Shown here one piece after another: positions 11,554-23,429 of a stretch of 64,000 nucleotides of DNA. The position numbers and the translations under genes were made by a program. Under the pieces are notes generated by a model, which saw only the letters and a list, made by a program, of their open reading frames with translations, had not been told where the DNA came from and made no database searches. Every line of letters starts with the position of its first letter. The stretch's first letter is position 1. Source of the stretch: Rhynchopus euleeides (Eukaryota > Euglenozoa > Diplonemea > Diplonemida > Diplonemidae); contig OY723290.1 in the NCBI GenBank assembly GCA_963210315.1, forward strand, positions 682,001 through 746,000, in the 5' to 3' direction.

Positions 11554-11580
11554 GTTCACTACCGTGGCCCTGTGGCATGT
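11554..11580 (+). repeat. GC-hairpin module lacking its hairpin
   Basis: GTTCACTACCGTGGCC joins directly to CTGTGGCATGTGCCTG, and the AAGTCCTTGCGC tail follows at about 11,600. Both flanks of the module are present and the 30-odd bp hairpin between them is absent. Confidence 0.8.
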
Positions 11581-12029
11581 GCCTGTATTGTATCCAAGTC
11601 CTTGCGCGCCCGGGTCTGCGGCAGATCGGTCCCGAAATCCATTTTTTGGACTAACCTCCGGCACCCGAGGCTGGACCCGATCACTGATCCCTGAGAGAGG
11701 AACCGGGAGGTGACCCATTCACCACAAGACTCGCTTGCCAGGGGGTCCGCCAAAAAATCGGGGAACGCCTCACATTTAAGCCCAAATGAGCGTAGATTTT
11801 GCCCCTATAAAATGCCCTGGGTCTGGGGGAAAAAAAAAAGTATAAATCCGGGAAACCCCAGAATTTTTTTTTGGTGGGGGGGTTTTCCCTCACACCAGGC
11901 CGAAGATGTACCCTGCAGCAGGCCCGAACCACGAGGATTTCGGCTCCCGATGACTGCTTCCCGCGCAGGACTGGGTTCCGACCTGATGTCGGAGAGATCC
12001 ACACCGTGTTCAGCCCGGAAGGAACAGAT

Positions 12030-12080
12030 GTTCACTACCGTGGCCTCCGGCGGCTGGGGGGCTCCGCCCCCCAGACCCCC
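12030..12080 (+). repeat. GC-hairpin module, copy 4 (in E2o)
   Basis: Essentially identical to the copy in E2, as expected because both belong to the same family. Confidence 0.85.
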
Positions 12081-12374
12081 CTGTGGCTTGTGCTTGTCAA
12101 TATGCGACTGTGGGGTTCTTCGCTACCGTCAAGTTTTCGTCAAAGTTCGGCGATTTCTCATACGCATACACATAGGAAATGCACCAGCACACCGTTTCGG
12201 CACCGTAGCGAAGACCCACGGTGGCGCTGTCTACTCCGTGCCTCCGGACGCGCCCCGGAGAACCCGGTGTCGGTCAGGACGGGATTTTGGGGGAAGCGCC
12301 GGAAAATACCCCAGACCAGCAGAACCAGCAAAAATCTGAAAATCCAATTTCAAGCTACGTGCCTGGTCCTCAAA

Positions 12375-15300
12375 GCCCCGCGCTGCAAAAAAAAAAAGGC
12401 TTCACTAAATTTTCATATTCCTGGTCAACGGCAGGCTGCGACAGCCACAATCTGCCGACAAGACCTTCTGTCAGGACCCAATAAACCGGGTAATTTAAGC
12501 TGCCATCATTGCATGGAACAGCAGCTCTGGTGACCGTTTTTTTTGGTGTCGACAATCACAGGCGCTGCGAGAGCTAGGCTACTACACAGACCCGTTCTGT
12601 CCCATTGTCGCCCATTTCCCCACAAAGTAGGGTTTTTTGTTTTTGCGTTCTCTTGACAAAACGTGCTAAACAAACATAGCAACCCAACCAGCCAGCCAGC
12701 CACCTTTTTCATTTGTGTTTTTTGCCGCATGCCTTTCGGGCGTTCCGTTTCTGACGAGCAGCCCCCACCCAATAGCGGGGACATCCCTCAACAAACCCTT
12801 CCCGTCACTGCATCTGAGGACGCGGGAAGAGCACGCCTTAAGACAAACGTGTTGGAGTGGAGGGGATAGGGTTTCTGAAGAAAGCCTTTCAAGGAGGTGG
12901 GTGAGAAGGCACCGCATTTCTTCAAGCTGCAAATTGGGGGTTGGGCAAAAGGTAGAAGGCGGAAGCGATTGTTCCACAAGTCGGGCAAACTGGGGGGATG
13001 GGGGGTGTGTGTGGGCAAGAGAATAAGGCAAGAGCGGTATTTCGTTTGACTTACCAAAAGGCTGGCGAAGGGCGGCAGCAAAGAGGAAAGTAGAAAGGGT
13101 GAATCAGTCTGTTTGCTGAGTGACTGTTGATCAGCCCTCTGTGACCGACGTTTAAAGAAATAACGGGAGATTGCGCGGGAGTACTTTTTTTTGACATACC
13201 AAGTGTTGGCACTGCGATCATCCTTTCGTGGGTTCTGCTGGCCGGCAGAGCACGACCAGGGGCACATCCGCTGTTCTCCAAAAACAGAAAACTGCAGGAG
13301 CACCAACAGGCACCCCTCCCTGGAGACACAGCGCGTGTAACCACCATACAGATCAGACGCTCCGAGGCTTGTCTGAGGGGCTTCTCCATTTTCCCTCTTC
13401 TTGTCGGCAACGTTTTTTTTGATTATTTTGACAAGTCCATTTTTGAACGGTTTTTGAGCGAGAGACATGTTGCCCGGATGCAGAGAGAGGGGGTGCAGTT
13501 TTCAGATTCGTTTTATTGATGCGTAGATCGAGCGGGGGAGACACGGGGCGCTGGAGTGGGGAAGATGCAGGTGAAGCAGGGAAGGACCAGGGGATACAGT
13601 GGGAAGCTGTTCTTCTTTCGAGAATGTATCAAGAGGGAGATCTCATTGTCTTTTCTCCGAACAAGACGCTCTTCCCCCTTTTTCCCTGGTTTCTTTGTTG
13701 GTGGTCCACAGGGATGCTGCACAGTCCAGATTCGGTCACCAGTCAGTGCGCATGCCTGCATGGACATTCATATATCCCACATGCCTTCCGATCAACGCCC
13801 ATTTTTTACTTCAGCGCCCGCTAGGAGTCGAGGAGAAACGCGCTGCAGTCTAGGAGTTTTGAGAAAAATGTCAATCATTGAACATGGCACCGATTTACGT
13901 TGCTTTCTGGGAGGGGCGGGGGGTGGGGTGGGGTAGGGTGCAAGCCCCTGGCATGGCTGAGCCACATCACTTCAATCAGAAGAGCAGGCTCGCAGTTCAC
14001 CAAATGCGGCTATCAACCAAACAGGCGTTGTTCAACGTCGGGTGATGTGCGTGGGCTTCGCTGCCCTGAACACTGAAAACCCCCTGTCCCCACACAGCGT
14101 CGGAGCTGCTGATTTCCAAGCTCCCTTCCCGCCTGGAGGACAGGGGTGGGGAGGGAGTTCAGTCATTTTCTGGCTTTGCAACGGCGCAGTCTGACACGTT
14201 TGCGCATGTGTAATTCAGCACAGACAATACCGGGAAAAAATGCGGTGGGAATATTGAGACAGGAATGGTCAGGGATTCAGCAAATTGTATGAATCGCATG
14301 AGGAGGGAACATATACCAACGCAAACATCAGCATCGCCTCGATGAAACGGCAACAGTGGAGCTCGCATTATTCGCTGAGTATCCCACATCAATAACAAGA
14401 AGACGTCGTACTTCATGGGGAGTCGCAACCAAACCTAAATGAAATATGAGATGGCAGGGGCCGAGGAAAACGGCGGCGGAGATTCCTGGAAAAAGTTCAC
14501 TTTGAAATTGGGCTGTTTGGAACAGAACTATAAATAGCATTCACTGTTATGAACCTGAGAACCCAGCGGGCCAGACCACCGAGAACCTGGTCTTCAGATG
14601 GTCTGCCACCCTCCCACACACCCGCTGGTTGGTTCAAATCGCTCATGCAGACACACGCTGCCCCTGCACCTCAATGTACACTTGCGGCCTGTGGCCGCAA
14701 CAGAGGAGGGGAGGGGTGCCGATCCAGGCAGCTCGGTGGGTCGCGTTGCAGTTGTATGTGGGCGCCGTGCCAGAGCTTGCGGAAGCTTGGCCGCGGCAAC
14801 GAGACATGTGTCAAAAAGAACGTCGGACAGGGAAGGAGGGCCCCTGAGGGAGAATGGATGGTGGGGCAATTCAGGAAAACATAGGCGACGAGGCGGCGAT
14901 CCTCTTACGGAGGCTGTACACCCTCGAATCGGCAAACAACTTTCAAAAAAAATATGGAGAGAAAAAAAACCGCCCTAGCGGGCCATATTGATTGACATCA
15001 GGAACACGGGATGCCCGATGCACAAACATTTGAGCATGTGCATGTGCGAACTAAAGAAAGGCGTAACAAATGGGGTTGTTATAAACTCTCAGTGACAGAT
15101 ATGATGACAAACCAGACAGGAGATAATACGGCGATGCATGATGGCCTCTGCTGTGACACAATATACGGTGTGGGTGCAATTTACGATGGCGTTATTGGAA
15201 ACGCCATTCTGAAGGAGCCTCTGGACGTGATTTAAACTTTCGTGACAGCTTCGTTTTATTTTGGGGGTTCGGGAGGAGTGATAAAAATATGGCTGAAACC

Positions 15301-16018
15301 CACATCTCGGAATTCAAAAAAACGACACACAGGTTTCTAAAGAACACCACTGGTGCAAGACTGCAGTCGTCTATTCCTCGTTTCGATTCTTTTGGCTTTT
15401 GGAAACCATCGGCATTGCGCTCTCGGAGGGGGCAGGGGGGGAGGCAGGGGAGAAGGGGCGCGCAGGGTAGAAAAGTAGAGAACAGTAAAGCACAGAGTTC
15501 GACCCCTCCACTCGTTATGCAGGTTGTGCCCCTGCCTTCTCGGGAGGGTGGGGTGGGGGGTGGGGTGGTGGGGAAGAAGCTGATGTGGTTTGGGATCTGA
15601 ACCTGGAGCGAGGAGGGACAGAATGGAAAGACATTCCTAAGGCAGACCTGTGGAAGTGCTGTTGGGAGGGGGGAGATGACGTAGAGAGAAAGTAAGACAC
15701 AGATTTGACATGCTGTCGGGGTGGGGATACGGGGGGGGGGGGGGGGTGAGACGCCGGGACGAATATGGTGGCAACGGTAAGCAACATCCGTGTGTCTGTC
15801 GCTCGGACTGGCTTTTTGTTGAACGAATTGAGCGACTTTTAGCAGTGTCTGTGACAGATAGTGGCTGCCACTTCAGGTCCTCCGAGCCGCACGGTGGTTG
15901 CGTAGATTTCCTATACGGCCAAAGGATGACCAATACCTGGCTCTGCCTTCTGCCAACCACCTGTCCCATTTCGGTTTCGCGCCGTTCACCTTCCAAGGGG
16001 AGGGGGGGGGGGGGGGGG
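12375..16018. other. Intergenic DNA, no gene recognised
   Basis: No protein family or RNA is recognised. A short stretch at 12545-12592 (TGGTGTCGACAATCAC, then GCTAGGCT, then CAGACCCG) recurs in diverged form at 40392-40437. The 3' part (15,410-16,018) is again G-run rich. Confidence 0.5.
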
Positions 16019-16020
16019 TA

Positions 16021-17168
16021 GGGGGGGTCAAATGGGGGTGACAAACACGATTTTTCAAAAAACCGGCGCAGAGGCCCCAAAGCCCCCGTAAACCCTCCAA
16101 ACCCCCCCAGATCGGTCCGGAAACCCATCGAACCCCACTTTTCCACCATTCCGGGCACCTCAGGTGCCCGAATTGGGGTACCTAAATTTTGTGCCACCGT
16201 TTGGTACCGGACAGTGCCACTGTGTGGGAGGTTGGAAAAGAAAATGCCCCAACACACCACATCTGAGGGTTGCAATGCATGTTGCTTGCCAACCACGTCA
16301 TCCGGTGGGTGTCAGGCGCTATGTAGGTGGCATGAGCCAGGTCTTCGATGTGTTCTGGCTTGTATATGTACCTCCCTGCCTGCGGCACAGGCACTGCCTT
16401 TGTCCCCCACACCAGCCACAGAGAGCGTATTGTACTCGGTCCACGGTTGCTGATTCATTGTGATGCGTTGTATCCTCGAGTGAACGTCACACACTAGTGG
16501 CACCACCACCCGCCATCCGAGAGCTGTATTGACTTTGCGCCCTTCCGTTGCATTCACCTCGCCACGCATATTGCACCGTTCAGTACCAGTGCTCTTGGGT
16601 CAGGCAAAGTAGACCGCAGCAACTACCAATTCTGGCACAATGGGTACCACGACAGCGCACTTCGTGTGTTCCCGGAATGTACAGCTCGTGTTGCAACAGT
16701 CGTTGTCAACACATCCCGGTTGTGGAGCACTGCTGCACAGGAATCACACGACCATCTGGACTTGTTCCGTACCTACAGGCAGCCTCCCGGTGCATGGTGG
16801 CAGGGAGGTACATATACAAGCCAGAACTCATCGAAGACCTGGCTAATGCCACCTACATAGCGCCTGACACCCACCGGATGACGTGGTTGGCAAGCAACAT
16901 GCATTGCAACCCTCAGATGTGGTGTGTTGGGGCATTTTCTTTTCCAACCTCCCACACAGTGGTACTGTCCGGTACCAAACGGTGGCACAAAATTTAGGTA
17001 CCCCAATTCGGGCACCTGAGGTGCCCGGAATGGTGGAAAAGTGGGGTTCGATGGGTTTCCGGACCGATCTGGGGGGGTTTGGAGGGTTTACGGGGGCTTT
17101 GGGGCCTCTGCGCCGGTTTTTTGAAAAATCGTGTTTGTCCACGTAAAAGGGTGGCATTTGACCCCCCC
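16021..17168. mobile_element. Fold-back TIR element B, copy 1 (1,148 bp)
   Basis: The element has very long inverted arms (about 16021-16382 and 16800-17168). It starts GGGGGGGTCAAATG and ends CATTTGACCCCCCC, with TA on each side. Only about 0.4 kb of unique centre separates the arms. A second, nearly identical copy lies at 43724-44870. There is no coding capacity; matching reading frames in both arms are the same sequence read in opposite directions. Confidence 0.85.
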
Positions 17169-17173
17169 TAGGG

Positions 17174-18097
17174 CAGTGAACCCAATAAACGACGTTTATT
17201 TCAGAAACCGTTTTTAAATAAACGTTAAACGTTTATAAACGCTAAACGTTTAGCGTTTATTTAGCGAAGCAGCTTGTGCCCACACCCCACCCACATAATC
17301 TGACCTCACACACTCCCACACGATTCTGGTGGCAGAAAGTGCCCAATATGCTCCGGAAACTCAATTCCGCCCACTCCCAGGGGGTGGTACGCCCCCGACG
17401 ATGCCGTTTTTAGCAACCAAAATTTTTGGGACAGAACTTGTACCTGGGCTGCACACCACAGGACACATCAAGCAGAACAAGCACACCTCAACCTGCCAGA
17501 TGCACAGAAGAACTGTTGTCGTTGATTGTTCTGAAACATAACAGCTTCTCGGTGCCCTCCAGAGGCCAAAAGGCAAGCCAATATGAGGCAATCGCGCCAG
17601 GAACAGTTGTGGGAGAAGTATGGTACAGTTCGTGTCCCATTTGACGCTGTTCTTGGGAGCTTACGGCAGCTGGGTCTGTGGCACGGCGCATCCGTTGCCA
17701 GGGAGCGCGTCCTCGGGTGTGGTGCCTCACCTGTGAGCATGTAGCACAGGGACGCCATACGAGAGTCTCTCAGATGCCTCCTCTGATGGGAGGCAGCTGA
17801 CTGGAACAGGCACCTGGTACAGCAGGCACGGGTACAAGAAGTGGCCAGAAATAGCGCCGATGTTTTCGACCTTGCGCTTCGACATCTTGCTGTCCTCACC
17901 GCAGCGGTGACCCCCCGCCCTGGAATTTGGGGTGTGGTGTGCTGGCCATGATATATTATGATGTAAAGTGACTCAGTGGCAGAGCCTGCAGGAAACGTTT
18001 ATTAAGCGTTTATCTGAACGTTTATTTCCGCTCAGAATTCTGAGAAACGCTAAACGTTTATAAACGCTAAACGTTTTCAACGTTTATTTAATCACTG
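17174..18097. mobile_element. hAT-like TIR element F, fused to B copy 1 (924 bp)
   Basis: The ends are CAGTGAACCC and TTAATCACTG. The 8-mers outside are CCCTAGGG (17166-17173) and CCCTGGGG (18098-18105), a 7/8 match. The left TSD overlaps the right end of B. Subterminal DNA on both sides repeats AAACGTTTATAAACG words. The interior (17328-17700) resembles one arm of element E (46580-46960) at roughly 80% by eye, although the ends are unrelated. Confidence 0.75.
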
Positions 18098-18105
18098 CCC
18101 TGGGG

Positions 18106-21100
18106 GGGGGGGGGGGATGGGGGACTGGCAACCAGTTTCAAAACATGTGGGAAGAAGACATATGTCTCTCCACACATCACGTGCACATCACATGTCGGTA
18201 AACCGGACAGCCCCACGGGAGGGCTGGCAACGGCTGGCGGACAACAATGCGAAAGGGCACGTCGGTGAATAATTAACGGCAAAAAATTTGTGATGTTGGT
18301 GGAGTCGAAGAAGGGAAGTCGGGGGGTGTGGTGAAGTCAGAAAATAAATGGCAAAAAAAATCACAGAGTTGGCCTTCTTCGCTGTCCCGGGAAGGGGGGT
18401 CGGGGCGTGGCACGTTTGCGAGCAGAATTAAATCAATAAATAAGCAGAACAAACGGGGACACCCGTCGCCCCCGGCCTGGGGGGAGGGGGGTCTGGTGGG
18501 TCTGGTGGGGGTGGGAGTATCCCGCTTGCTAGCAGGGTGTGCTGTTTATCTCGACCACTTGGCGAGAATCAAAATATGGTGGGGCGGTGGGGAGGGGGGG
18601 GGGATTTGTGGAAAGAAAATGCTGAAAAATCGATGAAGGGAAAGAGAATGTCGCTATCGAGAGAGATAAAAAGCGAGACGGGTTTTTTTGGGCAAGGAAG
18701 GGTGGGAGGGGGGTATTGAAATAGAAGTAAAGTTTAGAAGGAAGAGTGGGGGGGGGGGGATCGGGACCCCACGTTGGTTTGGTTTTTTGGTCGAAGGCTG
18801 GTCTTGACCCCCCAGCAAACCCGCAAGCAAGGGGTGGGTTTTTATTCATTTTTGAATTCGATTTGAACGGTGCTCTTCTGGCGGCACGGTGACATTGCCT
18901 GTTGCCACCTCTTCCTCTCTGCCGTGTCGGTTTAGCGCGGGGGTATTTCAGGGCGAATTTTTGAAAAGATTCCATTCGCCCATGCCGCCCCACCCCCCCC
19001 AGCAAGGGGCGGCCATCCCAAGGCATAATAAACCTTTTTGACCCCACCCACCCCCAGAACCCCACCTCCTTCTCCAGAAGCTGGCCAAAAAATCGTGGAA
19101 GAGATAACAAAAATACCTGAACTCTATTATGGCAGGAAGTGCAAAAGATGAAAGGGCCGACACAATTGAAACGGACACGGGGTGGGGGGGGGGGGGCGTG
19201 CATTCGAGACTGGGTGGGGTGTGGGTGTGGTGGCGGGCTTGCTAGCAGAGGCCCGTCGGGTTCTTGAGCTGTGAACGGCTTGGCGAACGGTGGGGGGAGG
19301 GGGGGAAGGAGTCAAAAAATAGATTCGTCGAGAGGGAGCTTATCTTCACTTCACGGATCGAGAAAGGTGCGTTTTTTTTGGTGCATTTTTTTTTCGCCTC
19401 GTCATAAAATTTCTTTTGAAAAAAAAACGCCATGTCTTCCCAGGGCTTGCCGGTTTGCGAAGAGACTCACCTACCCCCTACCCCCACCCCTTCCCCCCAC
19501 ACACGCAGCGCAGAGAGTAACGTCCTGATTTTCTCCCAGCATTTCCTGACGTCACCCCCCTGGCTGTCCGTTACAGCTTCCTACGATAATCCGGTTCACG
19601 TCACATACACAGCCCTAAACGACACGGCAGCAAACCAAATCCGACGCCAATGCCTCCTTGCAGCTAAGCAAAAGGGATAACTCAAAGTATCATGGCATCT
19701 TCCTTCCTTTGTCCACCCAGAGATGGGATCGCGGGCAATCTCCCCCCCCCCTCCCCCTCCACCCGACACATTCCCACACCCCCTCCTGTCCCTCTAGGCG
19801 CCTCTATCTGCGTTGCGATGAAGAACAGAGGCGTGCGAATCAGAAATGAAAAGACGGGTGGGTAGGGGCGGGTGGGGGGAGTGCGGCAAAAAATCGCCGT
19901 GGCTGAACCAACCACCAAGAAAAATAGAAGATTCACCCCCTGGATGGATGAAAAACAGTCCTCAACGAAGGCAGGGGGAAGGTGGGGGGATTGAGGCACT
20001 GTGTGCATGCGCACACCGCCACACACACCCCTCGCCCCATGCTGCCTCAAGCTACCAGCAGGCGCAGGTCGAGAGTGCATCTTGCCCCCAGACAGGACAA
20101 AACCCAGAAAGCCGTCAGAGAGGAGGGTGTTTGTTCCCTGGAGGGGAGACAAGGAGAGGCACGCTGAAATGAAAAACAAACCATTCCGTACACTTCATGG
20201 TAGAATCACCCTGTCCAGTGCGTGCTTGTTGTCTTTAAGGGCATGGCGAAACCCTGTGTAGTAGCTTACGAGTAAGGAGAGAAACCTTCGAGCTTCAGTT
20301 GCACAAATTCAGCTCCCTTTGGCCCTTCGCGACTTCGCTACGCTCCGCCGCTCGTAGTTTAGTAAATTATTATTGACATTGCTGTTGAAATGAATTTAAA
20401 AAAGAACAACGAGATGAAATATGCAATGATGAAAAAGAACTGAGGGTCTGTGCCCAAAATCAATGATGTGTGTAGTAGAACCAAACGGATGCCGCCACAA
20501 ATATCCAAGGCAGCGAGGAAGGGAGTGCAGAAGCGGAAGTGTAGAAACAAATAAACATCAACTGCCTTTCGAATCTGGCGCTGGCGCCAGCTGTGGGCAT
20601 CTTGTCACTTCTCGCAAATCTGCTCCGACACCCCACTCGCATGTTCCTCGAGGGAACATTTTCCTGCTCATATTTGGGGGTTCCTTGTATTCTTTCAAGC
20701 ACATCTTGCCGTGAAGTATGGCCAGAGCTTGGCTGGCACGTGCAAGACACGCACATATTTTATGGGGCGTCTGCATTTGTTGCAACAAAGAGCCCAGCAG
20801 ACTCATTAAACCAGAACCGGCGGATCCCTTGAAAGGGGAACACGCCGGTAACCGCACTGTTTATCTGATCATACTGATCGCCACCACTCCTGAGGGCCAG
20901 TGGGCGGTTCCATTCCTGCTTTTTGCGAAACAACCAAAAGAAAGGAGAGGAAAGGGCAGCGCACAAATTAACGAGTCGATGTCAGGGATGAACGGGTTTG
21001 CGGGCTTTTTTTCGGTGTTTTTAACGGCGTTGTTTTGAAGAAGGCTCGCGGAATAAACCGCCCATCTCCTAAAAAACATACCCACCCGTCTTCGTGAATC

Positions 21101-22255
21101 TGGGCAGAGGAGAGGCGAATTGACACACCGGCTGTAACACCGGCGATTCTATTTTCATCAAAAAGGGATCACCCTCACCGAGAAATGTCACCGGAAGACC
21201 AATTACATCGTCACTCGACTCCGGCATCCAGATAGAAAAACGATCATCTCACATTCTCCCCTTACACCAGACAACGGCAAGGGGGGCAGGTGGACAAGCC
21301 ACCAGCAACCACGATGCCCGGATACGGAGAAGCGGGGCGGGTGTCAGCTACGATCATTCTGCAAAGCTCATTCCAGAGCTTTGCAACTGCAGCTGATGTG
21401 CCTTTTCGGGGCGGGGGAGGGTTCATCTCATCCTCCTATGATGGAAACGGGTGGTCTTGTATTGTGGGGATTTTTCAGCAGCAATACAAACGGAGGGAAG
21501 GAAGAAACATCACAACAACATGCATAGAATTTGAATGGACGAGGAAGAATCATACTAGGGCTAGTGAGAATGCACACGGGCAGCGCGTTTGGTTCTCTCT
21601 AGTTGGCAGTTTAATTCTGTCTAAATTCTTGTCGGAGCAGAACAGCCCAACCGCCTCAAGGGCGGCCATAGTCTGGAACTTGTCAGTTCGGTCTTCAAAT
21701 ACGGAGAGGGCAGAGATGAGCAACCTCCACACAGTGCTGCTGTGGCAGCCTCAAGCGAACCTCTTCGTAGTGCTGGCGTATTGCGTCCTGCTCAGCATCG
21801 CACGAGCTGAACGATTCTCGGCCAGGTACGGGCAGACTAACCAGAGGGAGGTCTTGTGCATGGTGCGAGGAAATGGGGTATGTTGAATAGATTTCAAACA
21901 AAAAAAAAGCGATTCCTGGTGATGAGAATCGCCCCCAAATCACACGGCCTTTTTGGGTTGAGCTGGGTGGGGTGTTGTGGGTGTTGAGACAAGCAAGGCG
22001 TGTGTGAAAAGACGTGTTTGTGGTTGGGAGGTGGGTGGATCGATTGGGCTTACCGATACTTGTTTTTGAAAATAACGAAGAACTCATAAACGCTGCCCCA
22101 CGACGACGCAGCGCACACAGGAAGGTGCAAAGGCAACCTTCTCTACCTCTTCCAAGCAATTTGCAGGTAGACGAGGGTGTTCCCTGGTTCTCATGGAGAA
22201 CGGGGATGGGACGATGGATGTTCCGATGATTGAGCAGATGGACAAACCGAGAGCC
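18106..22255. other. Intergenic DNA, no gene recognised
   Basis: Long G or C runs, A-rich tracts and no convincing coding signal. A frame of 198 codons near 21,290-21,886 has no recognisable domain. One LINE 3' fragment is listed separately. Confidence 0.5.
18847..18960 (-). repeat. LINE 3'-end fragment
   Basis: GATTTGAACG followed by a GGC-CACGG/ACATTGCC/CCTCTTCCTCT pattern parallels the 3' end of the LINE at 6926-7080 with many differences. It keeps the tail side only, typical of 5'-truncated LINE copies. Confidence 0.4.
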
Positions 22256-22260
22256 GATAC

Positions 22261-22751
22261 TGGGGTAATCAGGCTGGGGAAAAAAACAACAAATCACAAC
22301 AAATCACACCCGATCACAACAGATCACAACAAATCACAAGGCAAATGTTGTGATTTGTTGTGATTTTTTGCGACTAGGTGTGACGTGGTGTGATTTGTTG
22401 TAACCAGTTGTGACGACTTGTGACCCTTTTGTGATGAGTTGTGATGAGGTGTGATCTGTTGTGATCTGTTGTGATCGCGATCCAAAATTTTAAATTTTTG
22501 AAATTTTGGATCGCGATCACAACAGATCACAACAGATCACAACAGATCACACCTCATCACAACTCATCACAACTCATCACAAAAGGGTCACAAGTCGTCA
22601 CAACTGGTCGCAACAAATCACAACTGGCCACAACAAATCGCAACAAATCGCAACAAATCACAACAAATCACAACATTTGGCGTTGTGATTTGTTGTGATC
22701 GGGTGTGATTCGTTGTGATTTGTTGTTTTTTCCCCCAGCCTGATTACCCCA
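22261..22751. mobile_element. Fold-back MITE J made of ATCACAAC repeats (491 bp)
   Basis: The termini are TGGGGTAATCAGG and CCTGATTACCCCA, flanked by GATAC on both sides (22256-22260, 22752-22756). Almost the whole body is tandem ATCACAAC(A/R) words on one arm and the inverse on the other. The arms meet at a perfect palindrome around GGATCGCGATCC/AAATTT (22487-22520). It could fold into one long hairpin. Confidence 0.85.
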
Positions 22752-22756
22752 GATAC

Positions 22757-23422
22757 ACTCCTTATGCCAAGCGTCGGCCGAGAGTGACTGTTGACAGCCT
22801 TCCAGAGGCATACAGGCGTGCATAATATAGATCGCCAAAGACGAAAGGCAATGTTCGATAAAGGGTTAAGAAAAAGAAGAGAGACAGAGATCGAGGGATT
22901 GTCGGCAAAAACATATCGAAGAAGGCAGAAAATAGTTGAAAGCTCCGTGAAAAAGGGCAGACAAAAAGGAAAATGTCGATGCATCACAAAAGCAAAAAAA
23001 TGAGTCACATCCAAAAAAAAGGGGGTTCGAGAGGCAAAGCGTCAGAATGGGGTGGTGGTGGTCGGGAGGGAAAGTCGAAGGAACAAACAAAAAGAAAGGT
23101 AACAACGCACGCAAAAAAAGAAGGGACAATTAGCCCGTGAAAAAAAACGCACTGACTCCATCCACCGAAACAAGGCTCCTCCTGAGAGGATGAGCGCACT
23201 TCCCTGCGGCAAGGCTGCGTTGAAAGACGAACAGATCACCACGACAAGACACTTCAAACGGGAAGAATGCAATGTCATGCCAGTAGGCATTCGCCTGTTC
23301 CGACCTCAGAGACGGACCCCACCCACCACGATTGCGAGCTGCAACGGATGGGGGAACCCACTCGGGTTTGCAACTGCGGGGCTCAGCTCAGCTCAGCACC
23401 GGGTTATTTTTTTTGACGTTTC
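22757..23422. other. Intergenic DNA
   Basis: Purine-rich plus strand (AAAAGAAGAGAGACAGAG type) from about 22,860 to 23,120. Nothing recognised. Confidence 0.5.
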
Positions 23423-23429
23423 GCGTTTG

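Larger units (their letters stand above)
6255..11819. mobile_element. hAT-like element U, host of an E2 copy and a LINE
   Basis: The left end CAGAGCATTTTATAGGGG and the inverted right end CAGGGCATTTTATAGGGG are bounded by GGTCTGGG at 6247-6254 and 11820-11827. The left copy is also the right TSD of E1, so E1 and U sit head to tail and share one copy of the duplication. Both arms carry CCTCACATTTAAG further in. Apart from E2 and the LINE, U has about 0.5 kb of its own sequence and no visible transposase. Confidence 0.75.
4285..12365 (+). mobile_element. Interrupted hAT-like MITE E2o (outer copy of the E2 family)
   Basis: The left end (4285-4350) starts CAGGCATGTAGCTTGG and the right part (11828-12365) ends CAAGCTACGTGCCTG. 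The two parts add up to about 605 bp, the length of the intact E2 copy at 6291-6894, and align to it throughout. The flanks are TCCTCAAA at 4277-4284 and the same 8-mer at 12367-12374, one base past the end. The gap is explained by elements E1 and U, both inserted at GGTCTGGG, a site present once in intact E2. Confidence 0.8.

Noticed and set aside
21290-21886. 198-codon open frame on the plus strand
   Set aside because: No domain, no sensible start context, and composition like the surrounding intergenic DNA.
22261-22751. CRISPR-like or simple satellite array of ATCACAAC
   Set aside because: There are no unique spacers. The repeat inverts at a central palindrome and the unit has terminal repeats and a short TSD, so a fold-back element explains it.
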